Notes: generated from the letters alone by a model not told the origin. A stretch of DNA of 64,000 bases from an uncultured Cohaesibacter sp. (GCF_963682185.1 NZ_OY821667.1:1656109-1720108), one strand, 5' to 3'; numbered from the stretch's first letter, positions 45,087 to 57,757 are shown. Made by a program: numbers and translations.

Positions 45087-46724
45087 CTAGCGACCGGACC
45101 AGGCCTGAATGGCATTTGTGATCACCTGATCCCCTGCCTCGCCTTTTTCAAGCGTAAGGATCGCACGACGACCGGTCTCATACTGGATCGGAATATCAAT
45201 CCAACCGCGCAAATGCAGCAGCTCCAGATTATAGCGTTCTTCACGGTCTCCCGAGGTAAGCGCAACCCAGTGCAGGTCATCAGCGATGCGAATGGCAGCC
45301 CCGACAAGCCCTTCCCCTCGACTCTGCTCCGTCGGCTTGAGAATGAGCCCCGGAATCTTGACGATGGCCTTGGCTGGGTCTGCGTCAGCATGGGTGGCTG
45401 AAATCTCGATCAGATGAGAAGCAGGAAGTTCGGCATCCTGATTCTTCTTCATCGTGATGTTGAAGGACATCTTCTTGTCCGGAATGGTTGCATCGATCAC
45501 GACAACCGCATTGTCCCCTTCTCCCTCAAGGGACCAGAGAACTTCGCCAGCACTTGCAGACCCCGGTTCGCCCTCACCCCCCGGTTCCTCATAAAGGATC
45601 GAGCGCTGGGCAACAGACAGATCAGCCGGACCACTGCTTGCACCATTATTTGCGTCTTCAGCCGCCGGAGCGGTGGCATCAGCCGTCGTTGTACCGGCTT
45701 GGGCGGTCGCATCGTCGTCTTGCGCTGCACCATCTTCTTCCGATGGAGGCGTAACGGTAATCGTGCGAACGGACTTGGCTGCCATATCAGATGAATTGCT
45801 GGAGGAGCTGTTATCGCCCGGTTGTGTTTTTCCAACAGACTGGGCGGAGCCATTGGCAGCCTGCTCGGTGTCAGTCGAATCGGAAAGAAGGAAGGCATCC
45901 CTGTTGGCATACAGCAGATAACCACTGCCAATCAGCACAACAACAATCAGCATGGCGATGGCAATCAAGCCAAAGCGCGATTTGGAGCCATCATCATCTG
46001 CGGAATCATCAGAGGCATAGCTGGGGCGCTCGGAGACGCCCTCTTCGATGCTAGGCCGTTTATAAGTCTTGGATTGAGAAACAACCGCGTCGCCAAGCGT
46101 TGGCTCGATGCGCGCAGCCTCCCCACTGTCGCGTTCCTCACCGACAGCATCAGCAGCATCCTGAGCATGCTTGACAGCCTTGTTGGTCGCCTGCCCGAGA
46201 GCATTGGCATCCCTGACTGCATTTTTCAGGACATCCTGCCCGGCACGGCGCACAACCTTATCAGAAGGAGACTTCTTTTCGAGAATTTCCTGCTTGGGTC
46301 TTTCCTTGGTATCAGGGCGCTCGCCCTGATGAGGTTTTTGAGGCTTAGCGCACGCTTTGCTAGCCTCGTCAGCATCCCGTGCCTCATCATTCGGCCCGGC
46401 ACTTTTGGGCTTGTGCGAAGCCTCAACCTTTGGCGCCTCTTGACGATGTTGTTCAGCCCGAACATGTACCTCATCATCAGCATCATGATGAGCGGGAGCG
46501 GGAGACATGCTGCTTCCGCTTAAATCGCGCTCGACAGCCCTTACGGCTTCTTCGAGCGCCATGCGTTGCTTGGATATATCGGCAGGAGTTAATGGCGGAT
46601 CCATATTCTGAAGCTTCGCCAAAAGCGCCTTGCGCGCCTTGTCGTAGATCGTCTGCCTCTGTTCCCTTGTCTGGGTAGGCACAGCCTCTACGGCCCGCTT
46701 CAAAATTGCGTAATAGTCCGCCAT
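45087..46724 (-). CDS. Bitopic membrane protein of unknown function
   Basis: Encodes 545 residues. Residues 1-70 are a helical cytoplasmic domain (KARKALLAKLQNMDPPL) that looks like a conserved family domain, 70-250 a long low-complexity acidic/basic linker, 251-272 a transmembrane helix (FGLIAIAMLIVVVLIGSGYL), then an Ala/Thr/Ser/Glu-rich stretch, and the last 190 residues a beta-rich domain in the periplasm (SFNITMKKNQDAELPASHLI). It lies between rpoH and purA, as similar proteins do in other Rhizobiales. I do not recognise a function; an envelope or stress role is inferred from its layout. Confidence 0.8.
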   Translation of the reverse strand: MADYYAILKRAVEAVPTQTREQRQTIYDKARKALLAKLQNMDPPLTPADISKQRMALEEAVRAVERDLSGSSMSPAPAHHDADDEVHVRAEQHRQEAPKVEASHKPKSAGPNDEARDADEASKACAKPQKPHQGERPDTKERPKQEILEKKSPSDKVVRRAGQDVLKNAVRDANALGQATNKAVKHAQDAADAVGEERDSGEAARIEPTLGDAVVSQSKTYKRPSIEEGVSERPSYASDDSADDDGSKSRFGLIAIAMLIVVVLIGSGYLLYANRDAFLLSDSTDTEQAANGSAQSVGKTQPGDNSSSSNSSDMAAKSVRTITVTPPSEEDGAAQDDDATAQAGTTTADATAPAAEDANNGASSGPADLSVAQRSILYEEPGGEGEPGSASAGEVLWSLEGEGDNAVVVIDATIPDKKMSFNITMKKNQDAELPASHLIEISATHADADPAKAIVKIPGLILKPTEQSRGEGLVGAAIRIADDLHWVALTSGDREERYNLELLHLRGWIDIPIQYETGRRAILTLEKGEAGDQVITNAIQAWSGR

Positions 46725-46803
46725 TTCCTATTCCATTCACTTGTCCGCCGGAGCCACCTGAGCACAAAAGATCGCACCAACCAAGACAATAGGCAACCCC
46801 AAC

Positions 46804-48099
46804 CTAATCTTCGTAAGGGTCCTGCACGAGAATCGTGTCTTCCCTTTCAGGGCTGGTAGACAAAAGAGCAACCGGCGCGCCAATCAGCTCTTCCACATGG
46901 CGAACATATTTCACAGCCTGTGCTGGCAATTCTTTCCAGGTACGGGCTCCTGCTGTCGTTTCAGACCAGCCTTCCATGGTTTCGTAAATCGGCTCCACAC
47001 GAGCCTGTGCCCCTTGCGAAGCAGGAAGGTAATCGATTCGTTCGCCATCCAGCATATACCCGACGCATATCTTGATTTCTTCAAGGCCGTCAAGTACATC
47101 GAGTTTGGTCAGCGCAATGCCGGTGATACCGGAGGTGCAAACAGTCTGGCGAACCAGAACCGCATCGAACCAGCCACAACGGCGCTTACGACCGGTGACA
47201 ACGCCAAATTCATGGCCTTTTTCACCCAAAAACTGCCCTACTTCATCGAACAGCTCGGTCGGGAAAGGCCCTTCACCCACGCGAGTGGTGTAGGCTTTGG
47301 TAATCCCCAACACATAATTGAGCGCTGATGGCCCAATGCCTGACCCGGCAGCTGCCTGACCGGCAGAGGTGTGGGAAGAGGTCACAAACGGATAAGTGCC
47401 GTGATCAACGTCGAGCAGAGCGCCCTGCGCACCTTCGAACAGGATGCGCTTACCAGCCTTGCGGGCCTGATCCAGCAGACGCCAGCTCTGGTCCATGAAA
47501 GGCAGAACCTGATCGGCAACGCTCATCAGTTCTTCATAGATGTCATCCGCCTTGATTTCTTCAACACCCAAGCCGCGACGCAGCGGATTGTGGTGCGCCA
47601 ACAGGCGATCAATCTTGGCAGGCAACGTTTCAGGGTTGGACAGATCCATCACGCGGATCGCGCGACGACCAACCTTGTCTTCATAAGCAGGACCAATGCC
47701 GCGCTTGGTGGTGCCAATCTTGGTGCCGGCAGATGCGGCTTCCTCGCGCATCGCATCAAGTTCACGATGCAGCGACAGGATCAGAGAGGCATTCTCGGCA
47801 ATGCGCAGATTATCGCGAGACACAGCCACGCCCTGTTCAGCAAGGCGGCCGATTTCAGCGACCAGCGCGTGCGGATCAACGACAACGCCGTTACCGATGA
47901 CACCCATGGTGCCAGGACGCACAACACCAGATGGCAGCAGGCTGAGCTTGTAGCTTACACCATCGATGACCAGCGTATGGCCTGCATTATGGCCGCCCTG
48001 AAAGCGTACCACGATATCGGCTCGCTCCGACAGCCAGTCTACGATCTTGCCTTTTCCCTCGTCGCCCCATTGCGACCCGACGACCACAACATTTGCCAT
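46804..48099 (-). CDS. purA: Adenylosuccinate synthetase
   Basis: A GTP-dependent enzyme of 431 residues that makes adenylosuccinate from IMP and aspartate, the first AMP-specific step. The P-loop-like motif [11 protein letters not shown] is at 8-18, GHNAGHTLV follows, and [20 protein letters not shown] holds the guanine-binding TKLD. Length and N-terminus match the family. A GAGCTCGC-type ribosome site precedes the ATG. Confidence 0.97.
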   Translation of the reverse strand: MANVVVVGSQWGDEGKGKIVDWLSERADIVVRFQGGHNAGHTLVIDGVSYKLSLLPSGVVRPGTMGVIGNGVVVDPHALVAEIGRLAEQGVAVSRDNLRIAENASLILSLHRELDAMREEAASAGTKIGTTKRGIGPAYEDKVGRRAIRVMDLSNPETLPAKIDRLLAHHNPLRRGLGVEEIKADDIYEELMSVADQVLPFMDQSWRLLDQARKAGKRILFEGAQGALLDVDHGTYPFVTSSHTSAGQAAAGSGIGPSALNYVLGITKAYTTRVGEGPFPTELFDEVGQFLGEKGHEFGVVTGRKRRCGWFDAVLVRQTVCTSGITGIALTKLDVLDGLEEIKICVGYMLDGERIDYLPASQGAQARVEPIYETMEGWSETTAGARTWKELPAQAVKYVRHVEELIGAPVALLSTSPEREDTILVQDPYED

Positions 48100-48500
48100 C
48101 GATGCGAGCTCCTTTAATAACGTTAAATCTGAAAGGGATCGGCCCGATTGCTTGTTAAAAGCAAATTAGGAAATGACGGAAAATTCAGCCGACGCGGTTG
48201 CATCAACCAACCCAATCCCATGGAAACGCGCCTTGCACAGGCAAGACACACCCTTTGATGACAGACCTCGCCGTCCAACGGCAAAACCACCTCACCAAGC
48301 GAGCAGGACTATAGACAATTCTTTAGTGTGAAGCGAGTGCGAAACCGACTTTTCAAAGGCTAGACCACTGCTGATCATGCATATTTGCCCCGTGAATGCT
48401 GCATTTGCACAGTGATTGGCAGCCTTTGGCACAAGATATGCTCTTCCACACCGAAAACCACGCTGGAAGCTGCTGCAAAAAGACTCAGATGGGCAAATCA
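48100..48500. other. Gene-free region between purA and serA
   Basis: The purA promoter side (48100-48300) and the downstream side of serA. Apart from the terminator next to serA, I see only short frames without ribosome sites. Confidence 0.55.
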
Positions 48501-48540
48501 AAAAGGCGCCTCGCGATCAACTCGGATCGCGAAGCGCCTT
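48501..48540 (-). terminator. Intrinsic terminator after serA
   Basis: A long stem AAGGCGC-TCGCGATC / GATCGCGA-GCGCCTT, one C/A mismatch, with a six-base loop, followed on the minus strand by TTTTTGATTTG. Confidence 0.9.
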
Positions 48541-48582
48541 ATCATTTTCATACGCCAGAGCAATGGCTCCAGCCCAGCCTGA

Positions 48583-50172
48583 TCAGACCGTAAATTTCAG
48601 AGCCTTGGCCTGAACAACGCCTTCCAGCGCCTCGATCTCCGCAATCACCGCATCGCTGATCGAACCATCAATTTCGATGAGCGCAATGGCATCATCGCCA
48701 GCCTGCTTACGGCCAAGATTGAAGGTTGCGATGTTCAGCTCGGACGTGCCCAGCAGGGTGCCCAGGCGACCGATGAAGCCAGGCTTATCCTTGTTGGTGA
48801 TATAGAGCATATTCTCACCCAGCTCGGCTTCCATATTGATGCCCTTGATCTGGATGATACGAGGCTTGGCATCGCCGAACACGGTACCAGCAACAGAGCG
48901 TTCCTGACGCTCGGTCACCAAGGTGAGGCGAATATAGTTTTCGTAGTTGCCCTGCTGTTCGCGCCGGGTTTCCTCGATGGTGATACCACGCTCTTTGGCC
49001 ATCGCCGGAGCAGAGACCATATTCACGGTCTGCAACAGTGGCTTGAGCACACCGGCCAAAACAACGGACGTCAGAGCCCGCGTATTCATCTCGGCCACGT
49101 CGCCTTCATATTCGATGCGAATGCCCTTGAGGCCACTCTCGGTCAACTGACCGGCAAACGAGCCGAGCTGATCGGCCAGCTTGACAAATGGCGTCAGGCG
49201 AGGCGCTTCCTCTGCGGTGATCGAAGGCATGTTGAGCGCGTTGGAAACAGCGCCATTGACCAGATAGTCAGCCATCTGCTCGGCCACCTGAATGGCCACA
49301 TTTTCCTGCGCTTCAGAGGTCGATGCACCAAGATGCGGTGTGCAGACAACATTCGGCAAGCCGAACAGCACATTTTCTTTGGCCGGTTCGTTTGTGAACA
49401 CGTCAAAGGCCGCGCCGGCAACCTTGCCGGATTTGATGGCTTCAGCCAGCGCTTCTTCATCCACCAGACCGCCACGGGCACAGTTGATGATGCGCACGCC
49501 GTCTTTCATGGTCGCGATGGCGTCAGCAGAAACGATATTGCGGGTCTTGTCAGTCAGCGGGGTATGCAGGGAAATGAAATCGGCCCGTTTGAACAGATCG
49601 GCCAGTTCCACCTTTTCAACGCCCAGCTCGACAGCACGCTCCGGCGACAGGAACGGGTCAAACGCGATGACCTTCATTTTGAGACCAACAGCACGGGTTG
49701 CCACGATACCACCAATGTTACCGCAACCGATGATGCCGAGGGTCTTGGACGTGATCTCGACACCCATGAACTTGGATTTTTCCCACTTGCCAGCCTGCGT
49801 GGATGCATCGGCTGCCGGAATCTGGCGCGCAACGGCAAACATCATCGCGATGGCATGCTCAGCAGTGGTGATCGAGTTGCCGAACGGCGTGTTCATCACG
49901 ATGATACCGCGCTGGGTGGCTTTCTCGATGTCCACATTGTCCACGCCGATACCTGCACGCCCAATCACCTTGAGATTATCAGCCGCAGCAATGACCTTTT
50001 CGGTTGCCTTGGTCGCAGAGCGAATGGCCAGACCATCATACTGGCCGATCACTTCGATCAGCTTGTCTTTGTCCTTGCCAAGGTCTGGCAGGTAATCAAC
50101 CTCTACGCCCTTGTCCTTGAAGACCTGAACGGCGGTTGGCGACAGTTTGTCGGAAATCAGAACTTTAGCCAT
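48583..50172 (-). CDS. serA: D-3-phosphoglycerate dehydrogenase
   Basis: A 529-residue enzyme that begins serine synthesis by oxidising 3-phosphoglycerate. It has the long form: N-terminal substrate and NAD domains with GIIGCGNIGGIVATRAVGLK, the catalytic His in CTPHLGASTSEAQ, an intervening domain, and a C-terminal ACT domain (about 455-529) for serine feedback. The start at 50172 (MAKVLISDKLS) matches the family; the upstream open frame has no homology. It follows serC by 129 bases, so the two probably form one operon with serine-linked control at the serC leader. Confidence 0.97.
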   Translation of the reverse strand: MAKVLISDKLSPTAVQVFKDKGVEVDYLPDLGKDKDKLIEVIGQYDGLAIRSATKATEKVIAAADNLKVIGRAGIGVDNVDIEKATQRGIIVMNTPFGNSITTAEHAIAMMFAVARQIPAADASTQAGKWEKSKFMGVEITSKTLGIIGCGNIGGIVATRAVGLKMKVIAFDPFLSPERAVELGVEKVELADLFKRADFISLHTPLTDKTRNIVSADAIATMKDGVRIINCARGGLVDEEALAEAIKSGKVAGAAFDVFTNEPAKENVLFGLPNVVCTPHLGASTSEAQENVAIQVAEQMADYLVNGAVSNALNMPSITAEEAPRLTPFVKLADQLGSFAGQLTESGLKGIRIEYEGDVAEMNTRALTSVVLAGVLKPLLQTVNMVSAPAMAKERGITIEETRREQQGNYENYIRLTLVTERQERSVAGTVFGDAKPRIIQIKGINMEAELGENMLYITNKDKPGFIGRLGTLLGTSELNIATFNLGRKQAGDDAIALIEIDGSISDAVIAEIEALEGVVQAKALKFTV

Positions 50173-50301
50173 GGGAATATCCTCACTGGTTTGCAACGCG
50201 CGCCAACTCTCCCCGGCGCAGCAAGTCGCATGAAACGAAAATAGTGTCTTGAGGTCTTGCGACGGCCCTGCCCTGCAGAGCCGTCTGATTGGCAACAAGC
50301 G

Positions 50302-51465
50302 TTAAAGCGCTGCCTTTTCCTGCGCGAAGGCCCAGTCGAGCCACTTGGTCAGAGCATCCAGATCGGACGCTTCAACCGTGGCACCAGCCCAGATGCGCAG
50401 CCCCGTTGGAGCATCACGATAGGCCCCGATGTCATAGGCAACGCCTTCCTTGTCCAGACGCGCAACCAGCGCCTTGGCAAATTTGGCCTGAGCAGCATCA
50501 TCGAGCGCGGCCACATCTTCGTCTACAATGGTAAAGCAGACGGATGTGTTGGACCGGATTGCCTTGTCCTTGGCCAGGAAATCAACCCAAGGCGTCTTGT
50601 CAGCCCAGGCTTCCAACGTGGCAAGGTTGTCATTGGCCCGTTTCATCAGGGCATCAAGGCCACCAATAGTCTTGGACCATTTCAAACCATCAAGATAGTC
50701 TTCAACGCAAAGCATGGAAGGGGTGTTGATCGTGGCGCCTTCAAAGATGCCTTCGATCAATTTGCCACCCTTGGTCATGCGGAAGATTTTCGGCATCGGC
50801 CATGCTGGCGTGTAGCTTTCCAACCGTTCTACAGCACGAGGGCTGAGGATCAGCATACCGTGAGCGGCTTCGCCGCCCAGCACTTTCTGCCAGCTATAGG
50901 TCACAACGTCGAGCTTGTCCCATGCAAGATCCTGCGCAAAAGCAGCAGAGGTGGCGTCGCAAATGGTCAGACCTTCGCGGTCTGCCGGGATCCAGTCGCC
51001 ATTGGGAACACGCACGCCAGAAGTGGTGCCGTTCCAAGTAAAGACAACGTCGCGGTTGAAATCAACTGCGCCGAGATCCGGGATCTGGCCATAGTCGGCC
51101 TTCATCACACGGGTATCATCCAGCTTGAGCTGCTTGACAACATCTGTTGCCCAACCAGCACCAAAGCTTTCCCAAACGAGAATATCGGTTCCCCGCGCAC
51201 CAAGCAGAGACCACAGAGCCATTTCCACGGCACCCGTATCGGATGCAGGCACGACCCCAATGCGATAATCGGCAGGAACGCCGAGCACTTCGCGGGTCAG
51301 GTCGATCGCTTCTTTCAGCTTGGACTTGCCAAGTTTGGCGCGGTGAGAACGGCCCAGCGGCGCGTCTGCAAGACTGTCTAAAGACCAGCCAGGACGCTTG
51401 GAGCAAGGACCAGAAGAGAAATGGGGATTGTTCGGCCGCACGGCCGGTAGTGTCATATCTGTCAT
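50302..51465 (-). CDS. serC: Phosphoserine aminotransferase
   Basis: A PLP enzyme of 387 residues, second step of serine synthesis. The N-terminal [17 protein letters not shown] is the alphaproteobacterial SerC form; WGGTTSG-like substrate contacts and the PLP lysine in [16 protein letters not shown] are present. The start is 51465, behind GAGGG in a folded leader; an upstream open frame to 51516 overlaps that leader and is not protein-like. Confidence 0.96.
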   Translation of the reverse strand: MTDMTLPAVRPNNPHFSSGPCSKRPGWSLDSLADAPLGRSHRAKLGKSKLKEAIDLTREVLGVPADYRIGVVPASDTGAVEMALWSLLGARGTDILVWESFGAGWATDVVKQLKLDDTRVMKADYGQIPDLGAVDFNRDVVFTWNGTTSGVRVPNGDWIPADREGLTICDATSAAFAQDLAWDKLDVVTYSWQKVLGGEAAHGMLILSPRAVERLESYTPAWPMPKIFRMTKGGKLIEGIFEGATINTPSMLCVEDYLDGLKWSKTIGGLDALMKRANDNLATLEAWADKTPWVDFLAKDKAIRSNTSVCFTIVDEDVAALDDAAQAKFAKALVARLDKEGVAYDIGAYRDAPTGLRIWAGATVEASDLDALTKWLDWAFAQEKAAL

Positions 51466-51525
51466 AAAGCTACCCTCACAGATAGTTGCCTCTCGTTGGG
51501 GAGAGGTGTCCCACAAATCGGGTTA
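51466..51525 (-). promoter_or_regulatory. serC leader RNA (alphaproteobacterial serC-type motif)
   Basis: The untranslated stretch just before serC can form three hairpins, read on the minus strand: CCC/GGG (51510-51522), CCTCTC/GAGAGG (51489-51506) and CTATC/GGTAG (51470-51485), the last holding the GAGGG ribosome site. A conserved regulatory RNA at exactly this place in serC-serA operons of alphaproteobacteria is known, and the layout fits it. Identity is by position and shape, not by alignment to a covariance model. Confidence 0.55.
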
Positions 51526-51829
51526 CTCTTCTTTACGACATGCGTCAAACGGATTCTTGCAGTTGATCACCGTATAGCAACAACAGTTGCACGATTATCG
51601 CACAGCTATTGCCTATCCCCTCTCAGGAAACAGCATGGAACTGGCATGGGAAACAAAGTCACCACGTCGAAAAAGGCGATCATCACTCTTGGATAATCGC
51701 CTTCTTCGAGAGGAGCAATAAAGGCCTGTCTCTATCAGTCGATAGCCATACTCAAATCCGGTAGGCTTTTAATAACAAAAGCACAATACACGGCGTCAGC
51801 ACCGACAAAGCAAGACAGCATCACTCGAT
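51526..51829. other. Intergenic region holding the serC promoter and the omp terminator
   Basis: The promoter side of serC and the downstream side of the outer-membrane protein gene. No coding frame with a ribosome site is present. A hairpin is listed separately. Confidence 0.55.
51671..51703 (-). terminator. Intrinsic terminator for the outer-membrane protein gene
   Basis: Stem AAGGCGAT / ATCGCCTT with a 15-base loop, followed on the minus strand by TTTTC. It lies about 130 bases beyond the omp stop. Confidence 0.7.
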
Positions 51830-52573
51830 CTAGTTCAAGTCGTAACGCAGGCCAACACGAAATTCATGCGCATACAGATCGCTGAATTTGACCGGGTTCG
51901 GCTGAGATGCACTGGAAGAATGTCCTGTGCGTGCCTTGCCGAAATTCATCAGGCGATAGTTGGCATCGAGCTTGAGACGATCGGTGATATCAAATGCAGC
52001 ACCCGCCATCACGTTCCAGGCAAAATTCACCCGGCTCTTGTTGCCAAATACCTGACCTGAGGTCGTGGTATAGTCAGTGGCACGCAAATAGGCCATACCG
52101 GCACCAGCACCAACATACGGTGTGATCGAATTCCAGGTACCAATATCGTAATAGCCGTTCAGCATCAGTGTCCAGGCGCTGAATTTAAGCGTTTCTTTCG
52201 TCGTGCATGGCGAAGACACACATGGCGCATCAGCTTGGAATTTTGCTTTTCCATGATAGTCCAGCGTCACATCGCCGCGGAGCTTTTCATTGAAATAGTA
52301 ACCGGCACCCACACCGGCCAACCAGCCGTTATTGATATCTTCGTTTGCGAAATGCCATTTCGTTCCAGTGGAATCCACCCATGTGGCGCCAGCACCGGTA
52401 TAAGCGGCAACCCCGAGGTCTCCGCGCAAATACCAGCCGGAGCCAATTTCTATAGGAACTTCAGGTTCGTATTCGATGATCGGCGGCGCAGGCAAATCCG
52501 CTGCAAAAGCAACAGAAGCTGTCATAGCGGCCCCGAACACACTCAAAAACAAATTTCTTTTGAGGCTGCTCAT
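51830..52573 (-). CDS. Omp25/RopB-like outer-membrane beta-barrel protein
   Basis: Encodes 247 residues. Residues 1-24 are a signal peptide cleaved at AFA-ADLP, and the mature part shows alternating hydrophobic strands (GWYLRGDLGVAAYTGAG, SITPYVGAGAGMAYLRATDY) typical of the OMP_b-brl family of small porin-like proteins in Rhizobiales, with eight strands. It ends VGLRYDLN. An internal Cys pair (PCVSSPC) is unusual. The start at 52573 is preceded by GAGAGGAAAAGAG. Confidence 0.9.
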   Translation of the reverse strand: MSSLKRNLFLSVFGAAMTASVAFAADLPAPPIIEYEPEVPIEIGSGWYLRGDLGVAAYTGAGATWVDSTGTKWHFANEDINNGWLAGVGAGYYFNEKLRGDVTLDYHGKAKFQADAPCVSSPCTTKETLKFSAWTLMLNGYYDIGTWNSITPYVGAGAGMAYLRATDYTTTSGQVFGNKSRVNFAWNVMAGAAFDITDRLKLDANYRLMNFGKARTGHSSSASQPNPVKFSDLYAHEFRVGLRYDLN

Positions 52574-52914
52574 CTCTTTTCCTCTCGACATAAAGATTTG
52601 AACTTGAATTAGAGATATACACTCAAGAGAAAAGATCACAGAATTTTCTTAATACTGGATTAACTACGAATTTTAAACATAAATACATCAAAGAATAGTC
52701 AAACCATCAATTATGCATAGATAAATTCGTGCAAATTGCAAATTTTATTCTTAACAAACTGTTACCAATCCTTAAGCGATGCAGATTCCGCCCGGGCAGT
52801 TTCCAGACAAATGGTGCATTACCCATTCTTTCGTCCGCTGGCTCTTGCGCTGATGGGCCAATTACCGATATAGCCAGACCTACCCGCCACCCTCACCGGA
52901 CTTTCTAGACAATC
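52574..52914. other. Intergenic region between omp and the DMT transporter
   Basis: The first half is very AT-rich and holds the omp promoter. A near-consensus CtrA-like site lies at 52751-52765. No gene is seen. Confidence 0.55.
52751..52765. promoter_or_regulatory. CtrA-like site upstream of omp
   Basis: TTAA-N7-TTAC, one base from the alphaproteobacterial CtrA consensus TTAA-N7-TTAA. It lies 178 bp before the omp start. Such matches arise by chance in AT-rich DNA. Confidence 0.25.
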
Positions 52915-53817
52915 ATGAAGACTCATGCCCTCCGTCATTGGCTCATTCTGGCTTTCCTCGTCCTGTGCTGGGCTTCAGCCATCATTCTTACGCGCGTGAT
53001 CGCCGCAGAAATGACCCCCATCTGGCTTACAGCAGGCAGGGTTAGTTCCGGAGCGATCGCCTTGATCCTGTACAGGGTATTTATCGTGCGCAAACCATGG
53101 TCGCTCGGCAGGCACCATATTCCGTGGGTAATCTGGCTGGCCCTGATCAGCTCGGCTGTACCATTCATTTTTCTGGCATGGGGGATGCAATATACCAGCT
53201 CGGCAATTGCGGGCATTCTGATCGGAACCGTGCCGCTTTCCGTTCTGGGACTGGCGCATTTCCTGCTACCCGATGAAAAGATGACCCGCAACAAGGCGAT
53301 TGGCTTTCTCATCGGCTTTGCCGGACTTGTGCTCATTATCAAACCCGATTCAGGCCCCGCCACACCCGGACACAATCTTGAACTCTTGGGCGAGCTGGCC
53401 ATTTTCTTCTGCAGCCTGTGCTACGCAATGAACACGGTTTCCTCGCGTCTCATCCCACCAGCCGATAATCTGGACAAGGCAACAGCGGTGGTAACCACAA
53501 GCGCATGCCTGTTGCTCTTGGCTGCATTCTTCTTTGAGCCTGCGGATGCCCTTCTCAATGCGGACATGAGGCAGTGGCTCATCCTCATTTATCTGGGCAT
53601 TGTCCCGACAGCGCTGGCCACCCTGATGGTCTTCGTCTTGCTTTCCCAGACCACGGCGACCTTCCTGGCCATGAGCAACTATCTGATCCCCGTGGCCACG
53701 GCTCTTGGCGGGATTATCTTTCTCAACGAAAGCCTCACATGGGGCGTATGGTTCGGCTTTGCGATCATTCTTGCAGGGGTTGCCATCAGCAGCCGCCCCG
53801 GCCGTCTTCCGGTTTAG
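52915..53817 (+). CDS. DMT-superfamily (EamA) transporter
   Basis: A membrane protein of 300 residues with ten helices in two EamA repeats. WASAIILTRVIAAEMTPIWL starts the first and YLGIVPTALATLMVFVLLSQ lies in the second; GIIFLNESLTWGVWFGFAII is the repeat-end signature with a conserved Glu. Substrate unknown. It is divergent from the omp gene. Confidence 0.88.
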   Translation: MKTHALRHWLILAFLVLCWASAIILTRVIAAEMTPIWLTAGRVSSGAIALILYRVFIVRKPWSLGRHHIPWVIWLALISSAVPFIFLAWGMQYTSSAIAGILIGTVPLSVLGLAHFLLPDEKMTRNKAIGFLIGFAGLVLIIKPDSGPATPGHNLELLGELAIFFCSLCYAMNTVSSRLIPPADNLDKATAVVTTSACLLLLAAFFFEPADALLNADMRQWLILIYLGIVPTALATLMVFVLLSQTTATFLAMSNYLIPVATALGGIIFLNESLTWGVWFGFAIILAGVAISSRPGRLPV

Positions 53818-53825
53818 GCGACAAT

Positions 53826-53857
53826 AAAAAAGCCGCCCCGGTCTGGAGCGACTTTTT
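53826..53857. terminator. Bidirectional terminator between the DMT transporter and glmM
   Basis: AAAAAG-CGC-CC pairs with GG-GCG-CTTTTT, with two mismatches, giving T-runs in both directions. It suits the convergent stops at 53817 and 53886. Confidence 0.7.
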
Positions 53858-53885
53858 CCATTCTCTGCAAAGGATCGATGAGCCT

Positions 53886-55229
53886 TTAGCCGCTAACTTT
53901 GCGCACCTCGTCGCAAATGTCGCCAACGACCTTATCCACCAGATCAGAGTCATCCCCTTCCGCCATAACGCGAATAAGCGGTTCTGTGCCGGATTTGCGG
54001 ATGACCAGACGTCCATTGTCGCCAAGCGCGGCTTCACCCGCCGTAATAGCCTTTTTCACAGCATCCGCTTCCAGAGGGGCTCCGTCGGAATAGCGCACAT
54101 TCATCAGGAGCTGCGGCACCGGCTCAAACCGGTTACACACTTCGCTAACCGGCTTGCCCATTTTCACCACAACAGCCAGAATCTGCAGCGCGGCAATCAA
54201 GCCGTCGCCGGTGGTGCAATAGTCGCTCAGCACGATATGACCAGACTGCTCTCCGCCCACATTATAGTGATGTTTGCGCATATGCTCGACCACATGACGG
54301 TCACCGACCTTCGTGCGCACCAGAGAGAGTTTGAGGCTGTTGAGATAGCGCTCCAGCCCCAGATTGGACATGACGGTGGCAACGATGCCCGGCGCGGTCA
54401 GCAAGCCTTCACGGAACCAGCTCTCAGCAACCACAGCCATCAACTGATCCCCATCGACCACGCTGCCCGTTTCATCGACGATGATCACCCGGTCTGCGTC
54501 TCCATCCAGTGCAATGCCGATATCGGCCCGCACTTCGCGCACCTTGGAGACAAGCGCCCCGACAGACGTTGAGCCGCAATTGTCATTGATGTTGAAGCCG
54601 TTCGGATCAACACCGATCTTGACGACTTCAGCGCCCAATTCCCACAAGGCATCCGGAGCAACACGGTAAGCTGCGCCATTGGCGCAATCGATCACAACGC
54701 GCAGGCCCTCCAGCGAGAGGTGCTTTGGCATGGTCCGTTTGGCGAATTCGATATAGCGGTCATAAACGCTGTCAATGCGCTTGGTCCGCCCCAGACCATC
54801 CGGAGCCACCAGACTGTTGACCATGTCGGTTTCAATCAGCTCTTCGATCTCTGACTCGATCTCGTCAGACAGCTTGTATCCATCCGGTCCGAAAAGCTTG
54901 ATGCCATTGTCCTCATAAGGGTTGTGCGAGGCAGAAATCATTACGCCGAGATCGGCGCGCAGAGACCGCGTCAACATGGCGACCCCCGGTGTCGGCACCG
55001 GCCCGAGCAGGAACACATCCATTCCCATGGCCGTCAGCCCTGCGGTCAGGGCTGGCTCCAGCATATAGCCGGAAAGACGCGTATCCTTGCCAATCACCAC
55101 CCGATGGCGAAAATCACCACGGCGGAAGATCTTGCCAGTCGCCATGCCAACCTTCATTGCAATTTCTGGCGTCATCGGAAAACGATTGGCGCACCCTCGA
55201 ATACCGTCTGTTCCGAAATATTTAGCCAT
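53886..55229 (-). CDS. glmM: Phosphoglucosamine mutase
   Basis: An enzyme of 447 residues that converts glucosamine-6-phosphate to glucosamine-1-phosphate for peptidoglycan and LPS precursors. The phosphoserine loop is [14 protein letters not shown] with Ser101, the metal loop is ALDGDADRV, and [14 protein letters not shown] is the phosphate-binding end. [12 protein letters not shown] is the family start at 55229. It follows ftsH, as in many bacteria, but a terminator lies between, so it may have its own promoter. Confidence 0.97.
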   Translation of the reverse strand: MAKYFGTDGIRGCANRFPMTPEIAMKVGMATGKIFRRGDFRHRVVIGKDTRLSGYMLEPALTAGLTAMGMDVFLLGPVPTPGVAMLTRSLRADLGVMISASHNPYEDNGIKLFGPDGYKLSDEIESEIEELIETDMVNSLVAPDGLGRTKRIDSVYDRYIEFAKRTMPKHLSLEGLRVVIDCANGAAYRVAPDALWELGAEVVKIGVDPNGFNINDNCGSTSVGALVSKVREVRADIGIALDGDADRVIIVDETGSVVDGDQLMAVVAESWFREGLLTAPGIVATVMSNLGLERYLNSLKLSLVRTKVGDRHVVEHMRKHHYNVGGEQSGHIVLSDYCTTGDGLIAALQILAVVVKMGKPVSEVCNRFEPVPQLLMNVRYSDGAPLEADAVKKAITAGEAALGDNGRLVIRKSGTEPLIRVMAEGDDSDLVDKVVGDICDEVRKVSG

Positions 55230-55582
55230 CAGTCTCAACCAACCTTTCAAGCGGAAAATTATCAAGTCCGGCCGCACCGACATCAGCCAAGAAGCGAACC
55301 GGAGCAGCCAGCAAAACACAAGTGCCAATAGATAAAGGACACTAGAGCGGGAGTCGCTAAGGCCCCGTAAATGCATTGCCATTCCTACGCTTTTTATACG
55401 TTAAATTGAGAAAGAATTCAGGATCATCCAGTCAAACTTTGTTTCCTGTTGTTACAGGCTGTCGCCTGCCCGACTGCGTACGATTCAATAACCATCCGCC
55501 CAATGCACAGGCAGCCAACAAAAAAGCGCCCTCAAAGGGGCGCTTTCTTTATCTTAATCTCACAATCGACTGGGCGGACCAA
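55230..55582. other. ftsH-glmM intergenic region, 353 bp
   Basis: Holds the ftsH terminator (55520-55549) and presumably the glmM promoter. The reading frame upstream of glmM stays open to 55382 but has no ribosome site and no homology. Confidence 0.55.
55520..55549 (-). terminator. Intrinsic terminator after ftsH
   Basis: Stem AAAGCGCCC / GGGGCGCTTT with a CTCAAA-type loop and T-run on the minus strand (AAAAAA on the plus). It lies 34 bases beyond the ftsH stop. Confidence 0.85.
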
Positions 55583-57505
<1,923 letters not shown>

Positions 57506-57757
57506 ATGTTATCCCTTGGTTCCTCAGATATCGGGATCGTTCTGTTCCGAAAAACGCCCCGTCTCTCTCTTCTGACTGACTTGTTGCAAGCGCAAGGGTG
57601 TGATCACACGCCCTTTACAGCAGGCCAGAATTTGCGGCGGCCATAAAAATCGGAAGATTTCTTCGGCGCCTATGTTCATTCTCGATGAATTTAGGGTCTC
57701 GATGGGTCCTTGCCAAGGCAAGTGCCCCCCTTTTCTGCATTATTATAGTAATAAGAT

